Below are positions 23,566-35,411 of a stretch of DNA of 64,000 bases, one piece after another. The translations under genes and the position numbers were made by a program. The stretch is taken from assembly GCA_028564705.1 (NCBI GenBank), contig JAPXFQ010002844.1, forward strand, positions 67,501-131,500. Reading direction: 5' to 3'. Position 1 is the first letter of the stretch. Every line of letters begins with the position of its first letter. Below the pieces are notes generated by a model. It was given only the letters and a program-made list of their open reading frames with translations, was not told the DNA's origin and did no database searches. This DNA is from Apricaphanius iberus. Lineage: Eukaryota > Chordata > Actinopteri > Cyprinodontiformes > Aphaniidae.

Positions 23566-24893
23566 CTAATGCTGCGTTCACATCGCCCCAAACGCCAGTG
23601 GCGGCAAGATTCCATGTAAAGTCTACGATCGAATCCGTCAGAGTCTCTGCGGTGCGTTGTGTGCTTTGGCTCCATCGTTTTTTCAAGCGTTACTTGCGTT
23701 TCAAGTGACAACGTGGCAAACGCAACTAACGCAGAATTTCAGCTAGCTTAACTTTGGAAGGACCAATCAGAGTGTCTCACTGTTATGATGTCACTATACA
23801 CGTATATTGAATGATGCAGGAGCAGGAAAAACATTGTCAACAACACAGATTTCAAAAATCAGAAATAACACTTACCGAAGTCAGATGGACAGGCGCTCCT
23901 TAAGAGGAACGGAGAACCTGTAGTTGGTGTCCTGGTAGGAGATTTAAGCTACGATGCGGCCGAGGAGGTCGTGAAATTAGAGAATGAAGTATCACTGAAA
24001 GCGAAACTTATCCATAAGCAGCTCCTGGAGCAAATGGTTAAACTCCCCAAACTCTGAAGAATGAGGTGTATCCACTAACGACGCTAATTCACCCGATGTC
24101 GATGTTGTCTAGATTTATCTAGAAAATAAAGCTAATCCACTCTCTCTATACGATCCACCATAGTTCAGAACGTCAGGCAACAGAGGAAGCCCCGCCCCCA
24201 CGCAACCTTTTTTGCCCAGAAGCAAACGTTGCAAGCATGTGCGTTGGCTCCATCAACTTTTCAAGCGTTGCATGCGTTGCAAGCGGCAACGTAGCAACGC
24301 AAGCAATGCAAGCAACGCAGAAGTTCAGCTTGCTAAAGTTTTTACAGACTTGATGCAGTGCGTCAACCAATCAGAGCGTCTCACTGTAGTGATGTCACTA
24401 TACACGTATCTTGAATGAAGCGCGGGTCGAGTAAAAACATTTTCAACAACTCAGATTTTAAAAAATCAGAAATTACACTTACCAAAGTCAGATGGACAGG
24501 CGCTCCTAAGGAGGAACAGAGAACCTGTAGTTGGTGTCCTGGTGGGAGATTTAAGCTCCGATGCGGCCGAGGAGGTCGTAAAATTAGGCGCGGGACAGAC
24601 GGAAGTACCGCTGAAAGCGAACCTCATCCATAAGCAGCTCCTGGAGCAAAATGGTTAAACTCCCCAAACTCAGAACACATCTGAATAATGAGTGCTGATG
24701 CACCCGATGTCGACGTTGTCTAGCTTTATCTAGCTAATAAAGCCAAACTACTCCATAGTTACGATCCGCCATAGTTCAGAAGCCCCGCCCACAAACTCTT
24801 TATTTGCTCAGAAGCAAATGTTGGAAGGTACATGCATCAAACTACGTGCTTTGCCTGACGCAGACAAACTGTGCGTTGTGAACGCAACAGTAG
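23566..24893 (-). mobile_element. dimeric PIF-Harbinger deletion derivative
   Basis: The termini CTAATGCTGCGTTCACA (23566 on) and, inverted, CTACTGTTGCGTTCACA (ending about 24893) match at 15 of 17 positions. Inside, two related copies lie in tandem about 578 bp apart (compare 23668 with 24246). On the minus strand both carry a remnant of the Harbinger transposase N-terminus: LLQELLMDEVRFQRYF, LSRAQFYDLLGRIG, then DTNYRFSVPP and ERLSI, broken by stops and frameshifts. That order (FQRYFR---FDELL, TNYR--I-P-ERLAV) is characteristic of HARBI1-like proteins. The dimer probably arose by unequal exchange or nested insertion. Confidence 0.75.
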
Positions 24894-25898
24894 AAAGCCA
24901 GGCGTCTGATTGCGGAGTTTCAGCCTATTTTATATGACCAGCGTATTTTAGACTTTTTAAGACCCTTCAAGAACCCTGAATAATGAAATGTGCAGAGGAC
25001 CCTGTTTTTAGCAAATATTACATTAATTTACTCACTCAGACAAAGTTTGGAGATACTTGGAGCCAGGGACAGACTACTAAACAACAGCTCTGGACTTTGA
25101 CTAGGCTTAGCCCAAAACAATCTGCGCTTTGAAACTCGACAACAGTAGTGCCTGGCACGACTGTCACAACACTTTAATTGTGGTCCGTGATACTATACCA
25201 TCCAAATCATAGCAATAGCACTAATGTTGACTACATTTTGTGTTAGAAGCACATTATTTTGGATTTTACTCACTGCAGTAAAGTCATTTAAAGTTGAGCT
25301 GGAGTGGCCGTCGTTCTCCACTCTTGGTCAAAGCTCAACCCGAAGAAACAAGAAATGGAATGGCATTAAAAATGGTTTTATTCCAAGATGGCATTGGAAT
25401 AGATTATACGAATGTATTATTTAATAAGCTTAATGAATTTATGCAATATTTAATCTGACTGCACAAATAATAATACCACATCTGAATGAAAATTCACCGT
25501 TACATATGTAACTTCTGCAGGGTTTTTCCTGCGTTCATATTTGCGTGGCGCCCTCCCCAGCCTGATATCGCTCTGCCGCCGGCTATATAAATGTTATTTT
25601 AACTACAGTTGCAGCGTTGCACCACTACGGGGGCGCTGTACCAGCAGTGGTGTGTCGGGGGAAGTGCAGAAAAAGAAGATTAATTAGTTTTCCATAGAGT
25701 GTAAAAATGGGGTTTTCCCACTAGTTGGTGCTATCGGTGTCCTGATTCCCCCCCCGGCTCTTCTACCAGGTAAATGTTTTGGTTTTTTGCATCCAAGCGT
25801 GTCATGTTTATTTTTTAAAACATCCTCCGTCGCAGAGTAATGCTCATGGTTTTTAGCGTTACAGATATGACCTGGGAAAATCAGCCACTACTTGAAAA
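24894..25898. other. PEX7 intron, no gene recognised
   Basis: Mostly AT-rich, with a GC-richer patch near 25540-25660. Short open frames such as 25224-25424 show no domain. Confidence 0.3.
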
Positions 25899-25918
25899 AA
25901 ACAACCTCGCGAGGAGAG

Positions 25919-26125
25919 TCAGGAATCCAGGTCAAACAGCGCAGATAAATTATCGTAACAAGCAGTTAGAAGGTCATTTATGGTTGTGACAAGATGTGAA
26001 AATTGCAGGCAGGGACTGGCGAGGGTCAGAATGTAGGACAGGACACTTTTTATGACGACATTGTCTCCACCAAACCTGAAGCCTGCTTTATAACAGCTGC
26101 GGAGCTCCGCTAACAGTACTTCCAC
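25919..26125 (-). pseudogene. unidentified transposon-associated ORF fragment
   Basis: A 68-codon minus-strand frame reads MEVLLAELRSCYKAGFRF, then VLSYILTLASPCLQFSHLV and NDLLTACYDNLSALFDLDS-stop. It looks like a protein C-terminus rather than random sequence, with regular hydrophobic spacing. It lies divergently next to the MADF-like frame at 26399-26560, so it is plausibly another piece of the same Harbinger-type element. I do not recognise the family. Confidence 0.35.
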
Positions 26126-26398
26126 ACCAAAAGCGAATTAAGCGAGCGGCGAGTCAGGTTTAGATGTTATGTCAATGGAGGAGCGCGTTGAAGCGCGGCA
26201 GGGCGTCCCGCTTCAAATCAGAAGCAGATCTGCGTTGCGAAAAAGCTTTTCTGCCTGATTCGCGCGGACGATTTGTACGAATGAGGCGTTTGCAGCGCGT
26301 GAAAAATTCTGCTCAAGTTGAAAAAATCTGAACTCCAGCATCAAATCGCGCCGCATCAACCAATCAGGGGACAGAGTTTCAGTGATTCTGTGACTGTC

Positions 26399-26560
26399 AT
26401 GGAGTCACAGAATCAGCAGGACATGGAGGAAATACTGATAAACATCGTGGCTAATCACCCCGAGCTACATGACACAAGCAGTTTTCAATTCAAAGACAGA
26501 AATAAAAAAATAAACTATTTAGACAGGAATGCGCTTCAGAGGTTTGTGGGTGGTTCTTAA
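26399..26560 (+). pseudogene. MADF-like DNA-binding domain fragment from a PIF-Harbinger element
   Basis: The frame from ATG 26399 reads MESQNQQDMEEILINIVANH, then PELHDTSSFQFKDRNKKINY and stops at 26560. The order LI-V-HPEL-D-S---YKDRNKK is the first half of a MADF domain, the DNA-binding protein commonly carried as the second ORF of PIF-Harbinger transposons. The third helix (normally W---A) is lost, so the domain is broken. Minus-strand sequence at about 26650-26790 still reads REGPSFACRKTNYISEQLS, reminiscent of the Harbinger transposase TNY---QL motif, which supports one decayed autonomous element at roughly 25900-27030. Confidence 0.6.
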
Positions 26561-27030
26561 AAGAGCCGTTGTTCCTGTAAAACCACCTCTAGGCCTAGAA
26601 GTGAGCCTTGAAACGGCCTCTTCACCTGGTTTCCTGGTAGCAGCTCCAGCACCACGTCCTGCTCAAATATTATAAACTTTTACGAACCGCAGACAGATGG
26701 ACAGCTGCTCAGAAATGTAGTTGGTCTTTCGGCAGGCGAAGCTTGGACCTTCACGACACAAACTGGGCGAGCAGGTCACGTTCTCCAGGCGGCGAGGAGC
26801 CGGTGTTTATGGATCCCTCCGCCGTAGCTAGACTGTATCTGTAGCTCACCAAACCCCCAGTGCAGCGGTCCCAGCTCTACCGGAGGCCAGAACACGTAAT
26901 CCACTCTGTCCTCTGTCAGATCGGAGACCATAATCCATAATCCACCGCCAGATGCACTGTAGCCCCGGCTCCGCTGAAGCCCAGTTCGCGCGTGAAAATA
27001 CCATAATTGAAGCGCGTCCAGTTCCTGTCT

Positions 27031-27984
27031 GATTCACTGGGAAACAGGAAGAGAAATATATTTATTAAATCTGAATAGTATATAAACAAATATGTGTATT
27101 TCAACAGTAAATACTCCTCTCTACTACCGCACACACTGTCATGTTTTCTTTTTGCGCAGATGATACTGTCAAGATGTTTACAGACTCCTTTCTGCTCCAA
27201 AAACGTTCTGCAATGTTGCAGGTACCGTTTAAAAATGGAAAAATACATAATCTAAATGTTATGGGTCTGGTGGAAATATTTTTACTGTGGATGGGTGAAA
27301 AATATTCATATATTTTTGGTTAACTCCCACTTTCTGAAAATGTCTCCATCTTTGCGCTGAATGCAGATTATTCTCACTATCTCAGCATCCAGCGCTCCCA
27401 GACAGGGATTTGATTGGTCCTCCTGAAACAGCAGATTAGCTGCAGGAACCCGTTATTGCAGGACTCTGATCTGTAAATTAATAAATTTGCCATCATTGTT
27501 ATGTTATGTGGATTTTTAATGTCTGCGATCTGAGAAACAAAACACGTAATTCTTTGGCTTTCAACTGTTATTATTTGAATAAAGATGCAATTTTCAACAC
27601 CTGTTTATACCTTCAGTGCTTATTGTGATGAAACAGAATAATAATAGGCTATGAATAGTTCATAATTAAAGTTAATGATAATAGTTAACACTTAACTAAA
27701 CTAGTAACGCTTAACTAAAAAATATGTTGCCTTTATAAAAAGTGAGTCAGTTGAGTGCAGAGAATTCATGCATGTTGGTGAATGGTCAGGATGGAACCAC
27801 CTCGGCCTCCGTTTGAGCCAGGAAAAAGTTTGTCTGCCTTACCAAAACTAGTAATGGTGTGTAAGGATGTTGGACTAATACGGGCCCCTTTCTAAATATA
27901 GATGCACCACTGGTCTGTTATGGTGAGTTTTTAATTTGGTTTGCCTCGACCCGTCCCTCATGACTGGTGTGCTTGTGTGTTCAG
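27031..27984. other. PEX7 intron upstream of the penultimate exon
   Basis: No repeat or exon identified. The polypyrimidine/acceptor region GTGTGCTTGTGTGTTCAG immediately precedes the exon at 27985. Confidence 0.4.
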
Positions 27985-28084
27985 GTTCTGGGACTTCGGT
28001 AGGGACCAGCCTCTCCTGGACACTGTGGAGCATCACTCAGAGTTTGTCTGTGGACTAGACTTCAACCTACACGTCCCCCACCAG
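27985..28084 (+). CDS. pex7: PEX7 penultimate exon (WD-repeat segment)
   Basis: This is a 100-base exon between acceptor TGTGTTCAG and donor GTAAGA. Its first base completes the Arg codon split from 6384; it then encodes 33 residues, [20 protein letters not shown] followed by [13 protein letters not shown], and ends in phase 0. It aligns without gaps to vertebrate PEX7 ([32 protein letters not shown] in human, recalled). The Leu of CGLDF corresponds to human L292, the site of the common RCDP1 nonsense allele. It closes the WD motif begun in the previous exon and starts the last blade of the propeller. Introns of 21.6 kb and 25.6 kb flank it. Confidence 0.95.
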
Positions 28085-29180
28085 GTAAGACGTCCTGGAA
28101 GGGCATCCGGCACCGCGTCTAAAAGAAAACCGATTTCTGCCGGCCGCATCGCTGCATCCTCCGCTTTATTCTGACAGATCTGCTTTCCTCCACACCGAGG
28201 AAAATAACTCTCAAAATGATCTGCTTTCCTGGTTACCTATTTAAACCTTTAAAATCGCACAAGATGAAACTTGCATATATTTGAATTAAAAATGCTTCAA
28301 GTTCAACAAACTTTAAAATGTCAATATTTAGTGTGAAGACAAACACTGAACAGTGGTTTGGTCTGAATGTCTTCCTTTGGCTAATTTTTTATTTCTTTTA
28401 TTACTGACCATTAGGCTAAGTTAGCCCCAAACACTAAATGGAGATGTTTAATGTTTAGCAAACTTTGCATTTAAATGATTAAATACCAAACAGTCTGCAA
28501 GATACTGAACAAAACTTTCCGTTTTATGTTAATTTAGTGCTTCATGTTATTTTGCTGTTGTGGAGTCGTCAATTTCCAATCGTTGATTTGAATTCTGATC
28601 CTGGACCAGGAAGGGAAATCTATCGTAGCTCTCACTACTTGCAGCTGATGTGAAACAGAAGGAAAAGTCTGCTGAACATGTAACATCGAACTGTGTTGTT
28701 ACTGAAAGTGTTGAATACAAATACATTTGCACACCGTTAAATACATTATTATATATGGAAAATACATGTTTTTTTCCCCCATTCAGATGCAGTACCAGAC
28801 ATCGGAATTAGGAACGTTTTTCTAAATTAGAATTGAAAAAGTTTTTAAAACAGCCTCGTTTCTTTGTTCGCCTTGGTCCCCCAAACTGCTGCTGAAAATG
28901 AACTCATCAGGAGGTTCCCATATGTGGGAGAAAACCCTTCCTGTCAGTGCGCCGCTCTCTGAGATAACAGCCTAAAGTGTCTGTGTGTGTTGTTTCTTGA
29001 ATTGGGGTCATCCATCTCTCTGTCGGCACATCGGCCCTCAGAGTTAACCCACACACGGTAACCGGGGCCGACGCCGGGCAGAGAGGACGCCAGTCATAAA
29101 GGCCACTGGTGTCAGATCCGGTTCTGGGGACCAATTCATGCAGAAAAAGATGGAACCAGGGAGGGAAAATAGGCAGGATT
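28085..29180. other. PEX7 last intron, proximal part, no gene recognised
   Basis: Just after the donor there is a short piece resembling an interspersed repeat (GGAAGGGCATCCGGC at about 28095). The remainder is AT-rich intron without recognisable coding signal; open frames at 28547-28732 and 28907-29134 have no domain. Confidence 0.3.
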
Positions 29181-29239
29181 CAGCTCCAAGTTAGTGGGAG
29201 GATGTGTGGGGAGGTCGACTGGAGGTCATCCAGGTTCGG

Positions 29240-29465
29240 TCGAATCAGTACCTTCTGAAGGTCTTCTTCTTCATTCTGCTGACAAGCCTCATCAATGGGA
29301 CCTGGTGTCGGACCATCCCACCAACCACAGGCGACGGGACCAAACAAATCCGGTCGTAATCTATCCCGATACCCGGAAGGAAACCCACGCATGCAAACTG
29401 GGCCGGGATGCAAACCCACAACCTTCTTGCTGCAAGGCAACAGTGTCACCCGCTGCTCCACCGTG
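29240..29465 (-). repeat. SINE/LINE-like interspersed repeat with tRNA-like end
   Basis: The + strand reads CCCACGCATGCAAACTGGG, then AACCCACAACCTTCTTGCTG, CAAGGCAACAGTG and CTGCTCCACCGTG. Its reverse complement is the widespread teleost motif of the CACGGTGG-GCAG--GG---CACTGTTGCC---CAGCAAGAAGGTTGTGGGTT type, which resembles a tRNA-derived promoter region with a B-box-like GTGGGTTTG. No exact ends or duplications were identified. Confidence 0.5.
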
Positions 29466-29916
29466 AAGCGCACGCGTCAGTTTCGTATTTTAGATTTTAA
29501 TCGCATCATATTCAGTATTACTTTTTGTTCATTTAAAATAATATTCAGTCCAATCAAGCTGAACAGAGAAGTACATTTAAAGAATGGAAGTTGATAGGAA
29601 CAGTTCACCTGCTGTGGCCTGAACTCACTGTGGTGGGAGACAAAAGTGCGTCTGCGAATTCGTAGTTCAGCCGTCTTCATCCAGGTTTATTAAATGCAGC
29701 ATGGAGAGATTCCAGAGAGCTCCTTCTTTTCACTCTGAAGCTTTTGCACAGGTACATGAGAATATACAGTGATCAACCACACATTCGGATCAGCTTCTGA
29801 CCGGTTCATTAATCAGCTCTGAGAGAACAACTACTTCATTCATGGTTGTAGAGATGAAACTGCTGAGAGAAAGAACGCTCTGTTTTAGCAGTCGAACAGG
29901 ATGTGTCATGGGACAG

Positions 29917-31436
29917 CATAACTAAGCATAACTCAGCAATAACTAAGCATAACTCAGCAATAACTAAGCATAACTCAGCATAACTCAGCAATAACTCAGC
30001 AATAACTAAGCATAACTCAGCATAGCTTAGCAATAACTAAGCATAACTCAGCATAACTCAGCAATAACTAAGCATAACTCAGCATAACTAAGCAATAACT
30101 CAGCAATAACTAAGCAATAACTAAGCATAACTCAGCAATAACTAAGCATAACTCAGCAATAACTCAGCATAACTCAGCATAACTCAGCAATAACTAATCA
30201 TAACTCAGCAATAACTAATCATAACTCAGCAATAACTAAGCATAACTCAGCATAACTCAGCAATAACTAAGCATAACTCAGCAATAACTAAACATAACTC
30301 AGCAATAACTCACCATAACTCAGCAATAACTCATTATAACTCAGCAATAAATCAGCTTAACTCAGCATACCTCAGCAATAACTCAGCATAACTCCTCATA
30401 ACCCAGCATAAATAAGTAATAACTCATCATAACTCAACATAACTCAGCATACCTCAGCATAACTAAGCATAACTCAGCAATAACTCAGCATAACTAAGCA
30501 ATAACTCACCATAACTTAGCAATAACTCAGCATAACTCAGAAATTACTCAGCATACCACAGCAATAACTCAGCATAACTCCTCATAACCCAGCATAAATA
30601 AGTAATAACTCATCATAACTCAGCATAAATCATCATAACTCAGCATAACTAGGCATAATTCAGCAATAACTCATCATAACTCAGCATAAATAAGCAATAA
30701 CTCATCATAACTCATCAATAACTCAGCATACCTCAGCATAAATAAGCATAACTCAACAATAACTCAGCATAACTAAGCAATAACTCACCATAACTTAGCA
30801 ATAACTCAACATAACTCATCATAACTCAGCAATAACTCATCATAACTCAGCATAAATAAGCAATAACTCAGCATAACTCTGCATAACTCAGCATACCTCA
30901 GCATAGCTAGCCATAACTAAGCAATAACGCAGCATAACTCAGCAATAGCTCATCATATCTCAGCATAACTAAGCATACCTCAGCAATAACTCAGCATAAC
31001 TAAGCATAACTCATCATAACCCAGCATAAATAAGTAATAAATCATCATAACTCAGCATAACTAAGCATAACTCAGCATAAATAAGCAATAACTCAGCATA
31101 ACTCTGCATAACTCAGCATACCTCAGCATAACTAGCCATAACTAAGCAATAACGCAGCATAACTCAGCAATAGCTCATCATAACTCAGCATAACTAAGCA
31201 TACCTAAGCAATAACTCAGCATAACTAAGCAATAACTCATCATAACTCCGCAATAATTCATCATAACTCAGCATAACTAAGCATAACTCAGCAATAACTC
31301 ATCATAACTCAGCATAACTCATCATAACCCAGCATAAATAAGTAATAACTCATCATAACTCAGCATAAATAATCATAACTCAGCATAACTAAGCATAACC
31401 CAGCAATACCTCATCATAACTCAGCATAACTAAGCA
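29917..31436. repeat. 10/11-bp tandem array (CATAACT[A/C]AG / CAATAACT[A/C]AG)
   Basis: About 1.5 kb consists of mixed decamers CATAACTAAG or CATAACTCAG and 11-mers CAATAACTAAG or CAATAACTCAG. The 5' third is the most regular; the 3' part adds words such as CTCATCATAACTC, ACCTCAGCATA and CATAAATAAG. A longer block (CATAACTCCTCATAACCCAG, then CATAAATAAGTAATAACTC) recurs near 30386, 30566, 31006 and 31312, showing emerging higher-order structure. Confidence 0.97.
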
Positions 31437-33833
31437 ATGTTTTATTCAGGCACTTTGAGTAATAAACAAAACTTATAAATGCAATAACATTTTCTATAAC
31501 ACTCACACTGCTCCTCATGGAAGTGAAAGGATTACCAATTTGGGATCATATAGTGGGATTATTTTAAAGGTTTGTGACATGAGGTTTTAGAGTTTTGCCT
31601 CAGACAGATGACTGCTCATTAGATGTTGATCTGGAGGCTGAATCCGCGTTCTTCTGCCACACTGGAGACTGGAATTAAAGGTTGAATATGGATCTTTTTC
31701 ATAATAAGCTACATTACAAAAATACGTCCAAGAGCTGTTAAGAGGGGTGCAGAAGAAAATTACATTTCTTTAAAAAATCATGTTTGAATTAAAATATGAT
31801 AAAAATGTAAATTTGGGCGGGGACGACAATGATTTTATATTTGGATCTGCCAGCCAGTAGCAGGCGCCATCTCAGGTTGACAGATTTGGTCTCGATAGTT
31901 GGGTCATTCCAGAAGACATTTCCTGTCCCACACTCAAAAAATAAATAAATCAAAGAATCCATCCACAACATGATGTTCTAAAACAAATTGTAATTATAGT
32001 TGCAGATAAATATGTTTCAAAATATATACATTTCAAGTCCCCCTAAAATGCATTTTTTTATCATTATTAATGTTGTTAAGTTTGTGCCTTATGCTATCAG
32101 TAACATTACATTCCACAGTTTTGCTTTTTTCCAGGAATAGATGCAAACATTAGCATTGAATTTTCAACCCTGTTACTTGCAACACTAGAATAACAGGGTT
32201 AAAAACGTATCGTTTCCATTCAATCCAATTACTTTGCACAACCCTGTAAATCTACTTTCAACCCTGTTACGATATAGCTAGATTCTAAAAGTTTTGAATC
32301 CAGCTTTATTTGAAGTTAAATAATTATTTATTGTGAATGTGAAATCTTGAACACAATTTTGAAGGATTTATCAACCCTTTTTTGTAAGAAAAATATATTT
32401 TTCAGGTTCCTGAGTATCCCTAACAGGGTTGCACTAGCGAGACCGCAGAACAAATAAAGTGTGCCGTTGATGCACAAGCTGGACAAATCTAATTATTTGA
32501 TGACATGTTATTTGGTCTTTGTAATCAAATGACTGTAAGGAATACATTAAATGGTAAAGCTTTTAATTTTTTTCACACCTAAATAGTCTTCCAATTCTGG
32601 ATTGACTAAGCTACGGTTACATGTGCAAAATATCTTTAATCCAATTATGGTTTGTTGTAGAATTTCAGTGAAGTAAGATATTTGAAGAACCAGGACCTAA
32701 TTCCCAAAATCTCGACACGACTCTGTCCAGGTTTTTTCTTTAGAAAACAGCCAAGCGGGTTCATGACCTTTACCCTTTAACCTGCTACCTGAGGCATGTA
32801 GACACTGAAATGTTCTCCTGCTGTTTTTTTTACATTTTCTTCAGCAGCTTTCCTCACACAGGGTTGAGAGTGAATATTAACGCTACAGCACTGATAATGT
32901 ACTGAGAGAACATTCTCAGTGATTATTGTAGTAATTAGTGTTTTTCTTTCTTCACCTTTTAATTATTGTGGGACATTAAACGTCCCTCTGGCTTTGAACG
33001 TCTTCGTAGCTCTCCACTCGTCTCTCTCACTTCGCTCTGTGTTCTTTTACTTTGCTGCAGTCTTGGCAGCCATCCCTTTGTGACCGCTTGTTACAGTTAA
33101 TTAAAGAAAGGCATTCCTCCTCCCTGGCGCTGAGTCATTGCTTGCCACTCTGCTTACTCCTGTCCTGAGAGGTCCCATAGCTTGTTAGTTCTCTGATTCA
33201 GAGATTGGATGGAGAAGGAGGGAAGCCCAGCTGCTGAGGAAAGGTTGGTGCAGCTGGACAGGTGGAAACTTCCTTAGGAAGAAAAATCAGTTAGATGCAA
33301 CATATTAAAACATATCCACCAGTATGTCGATCCAATTTTAACTGGGAACAGAAAGCCAACCAGGAGGTTTTGGTCTAACTTTAAACTGCAGATTTACTTT
33401 CTAGATTTGAGTGAAATCAAACTCTGCTTCTCTTTGCTCCACAATCGTGTTGCTGACTTTTTGTGTTTCATTGTTTTGCACCTGAACAGTCGTCTAAGGC
33501 CTTGTTGTCTCCTCAGGGAATGACAAGCAAACATAGACTGATACGTTTTTTTGTGATTTAACTTAGGTCAAACAAGAGCTGGAATTATGAGATAGTTTTA
33601 AATTACTGACCTTCCCATCGCGACGTCTGCAGTGTCACTGTTTAATCAGATTCAAAGTCGGTCCTTTGGGCGAACCAGGAATATATTTAGAAACATGAGT
33701 TCATCCATTGGCTTGTCTTCCTGAGCCAGAAAAGGTGAGTGTCATTCAGGTGATATATCCCCATGAAGGCATATTCCCCATGTGGGACAATTAGAAGATT
33801 ATTCTATTCTATCTTTTTCTGGTAAGTCCCTAA
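31437..33833. other. PEX7 last intron, mostly unique; repeated AACCCTGTTA words; LINE-tail fragment
   Basis: No gene is seen. AACCCTGTTA or its complement recurs at 32166, 32191 (inverted), 32262 and 32413 (inverted), with partial copies between; the first pair forms a 10-bp hairpin. Bases about 33000-33240 are non-repetitive and contain TTAATTAA. Near 33780-33815 GTGGGACAATTAGAAGATTA and then TTCTATTCTAT looks like the 3' end of a LINE or SINE; a similar end occurs near 49430. Confidence 0.5.
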
Positions 33834-35411
33834 AGAGTATTTTCAACAAAGTATGTTCTGATGTTAGCCACGTCATCACAAAGTATTTTATGATGTTAGC
33901 CACGTCCCCACAAAGTATTTTATGATGTTAGCCACGTCCCCACAAAGTATTTTATGATGTTAGCCACGTCCCCACAAAGTATTTTATGATGTTAGCCACG
34001 TCCCCACAAAGTATTTTATGATGTTAGCCACGTCCCCACAAAGTATTTTATGTGTTAGCCACGTCCCGACAAAGTATTTTATGATGTTAGCCACGTCCCC
34101 ACAAAGTATTTTATGATGTTAGCCACGTCCCCACAAAGTATTTTATGATGTTAGCCACGTCCCCACAAAGTATTTTATAATGTTAGCCACGTCCCCACAA
34201 AGTATTTTATGATGTTAGCCACGTCCCCACAAAGTATTTTATGATGTTAGCCACGTCACCACAAAGTATTTTATGATGTTAGCCACGTCCCCACAAAGTA
34301 TTTTATGATGTTAGCCACGTCCCCACAAAGTATTTTATGATGTTAGCCACGTCCCCACAAAGTATTTTATGATGTTAGCCACGTCCCCACAAAGTATTTT
34401 ATGATGTTAGCCACGTCCCCACAAAGTATTTTATGATGTTAGCCACGTCCCCACAAAGTATTTTATGATGTTAGCCACGTCCCGCCAAAGTTTGTTCAGA
34501 TGTTAGCCACGTCCCGACAAAGTATTTTATGATGTTAGCCACGTCCCGCCAAAGTTTGTTCTGATGTTAGCCACGTCCCCACAAAGTATTTTCTGATGTT
34601 AGCCACGTCCCCACAAAGTATTTTATGATGTTAGCCACGTCCCGCCAAAGTTTGTTCTGATGTTAGCCACGTCCCCACAAAGTATTTTATGATATTTGCC
34701 ACGTCCCCACAAAGTATTTTCTGATGTTAGCCACGTCATCACAAAGTATTTTCTGATGTTAGCCACGTCCCCACAAAGTATTTTCTGATGTTAGCCATGT
34801 CCCGACAAAGTATTTTATGATGTTAGCCATGTCCCGACAAAGTATTTTATGATGTTAGCCACGTCCCGACAAAGTATTTTATGATGTTAGGCACGTCCCG
34901 ACAAAGTATTTTATGATGTTAGCCACGTCCCCATAAAGTATTTTATGATGTTAGCCACGTCCCCACAAAGTATGTTCTGATGTTAGCCACGTCCCCACAA
35001 AGTATGTTCTGATGTTAGCCACGTCCCCACAAAGTATGTTCTGATGTTAGCCACGTCCCCACAAAGTATGTTCTGATGTTAGCCACGTCCCCACAAAGTA
35101 TGTTCTGATGTTAGCCACGTCCCCACAAAGTATGTTCTGATGTTAGCCACGTCCCCACAAAGTATGTTCTGATGTTAGCCACGTCCCCACAAAGTATTTT
35201 ATGATGTTAGCCACGTCCCCACAAAGTATTTTATGATGTTAGCCACGTCCCCACAAAGTATTTTCTGATGTTAGCCACGTCCCCACAAAGTATGTTCTGA
35301 TGTTAGCCACGTCCCCACAAAGTATTTTATGATGTTAGCCACGTCCCCACAAAGTATGTTCTGATGTTAGCCACGTCCCCACAAAGTATGTTCTGATGTT
35401 AGCCACGTCCC
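33834..35411. repeat. 32-bp minisatellite array, monomeric, about 49 units
   Basis: The unit is GTTAGCCACGTCCCCACAAA followed by GTATTTTATGAT. A variant block at about 34970-35170 and some isolated units end GTATGTTCTGAT instead; others have CCCGACAAA, CCCGCCAAAGTTTGTTC or CATCACAAA. One unit near 34051 lacks two bases. The array abuts an L2 fragment at 35411. It is clearly related to the dimeric array at 39769-42811. Confidence 0.97.

Noticed and set aside
32165..32200. Homing-endonuclease (I-SceI-like) site from the ATAACAGGGTTA string
   Set aside because: Only a partial resemblance to the known 18-bp site and no reason to expect it in a vertebrate intron.
33834..35411. Possible spacer-repeat organisation in the 32-bp array
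   Set aside because: The whole 32 bp is repeated with only point variation; there are no unique spacers.
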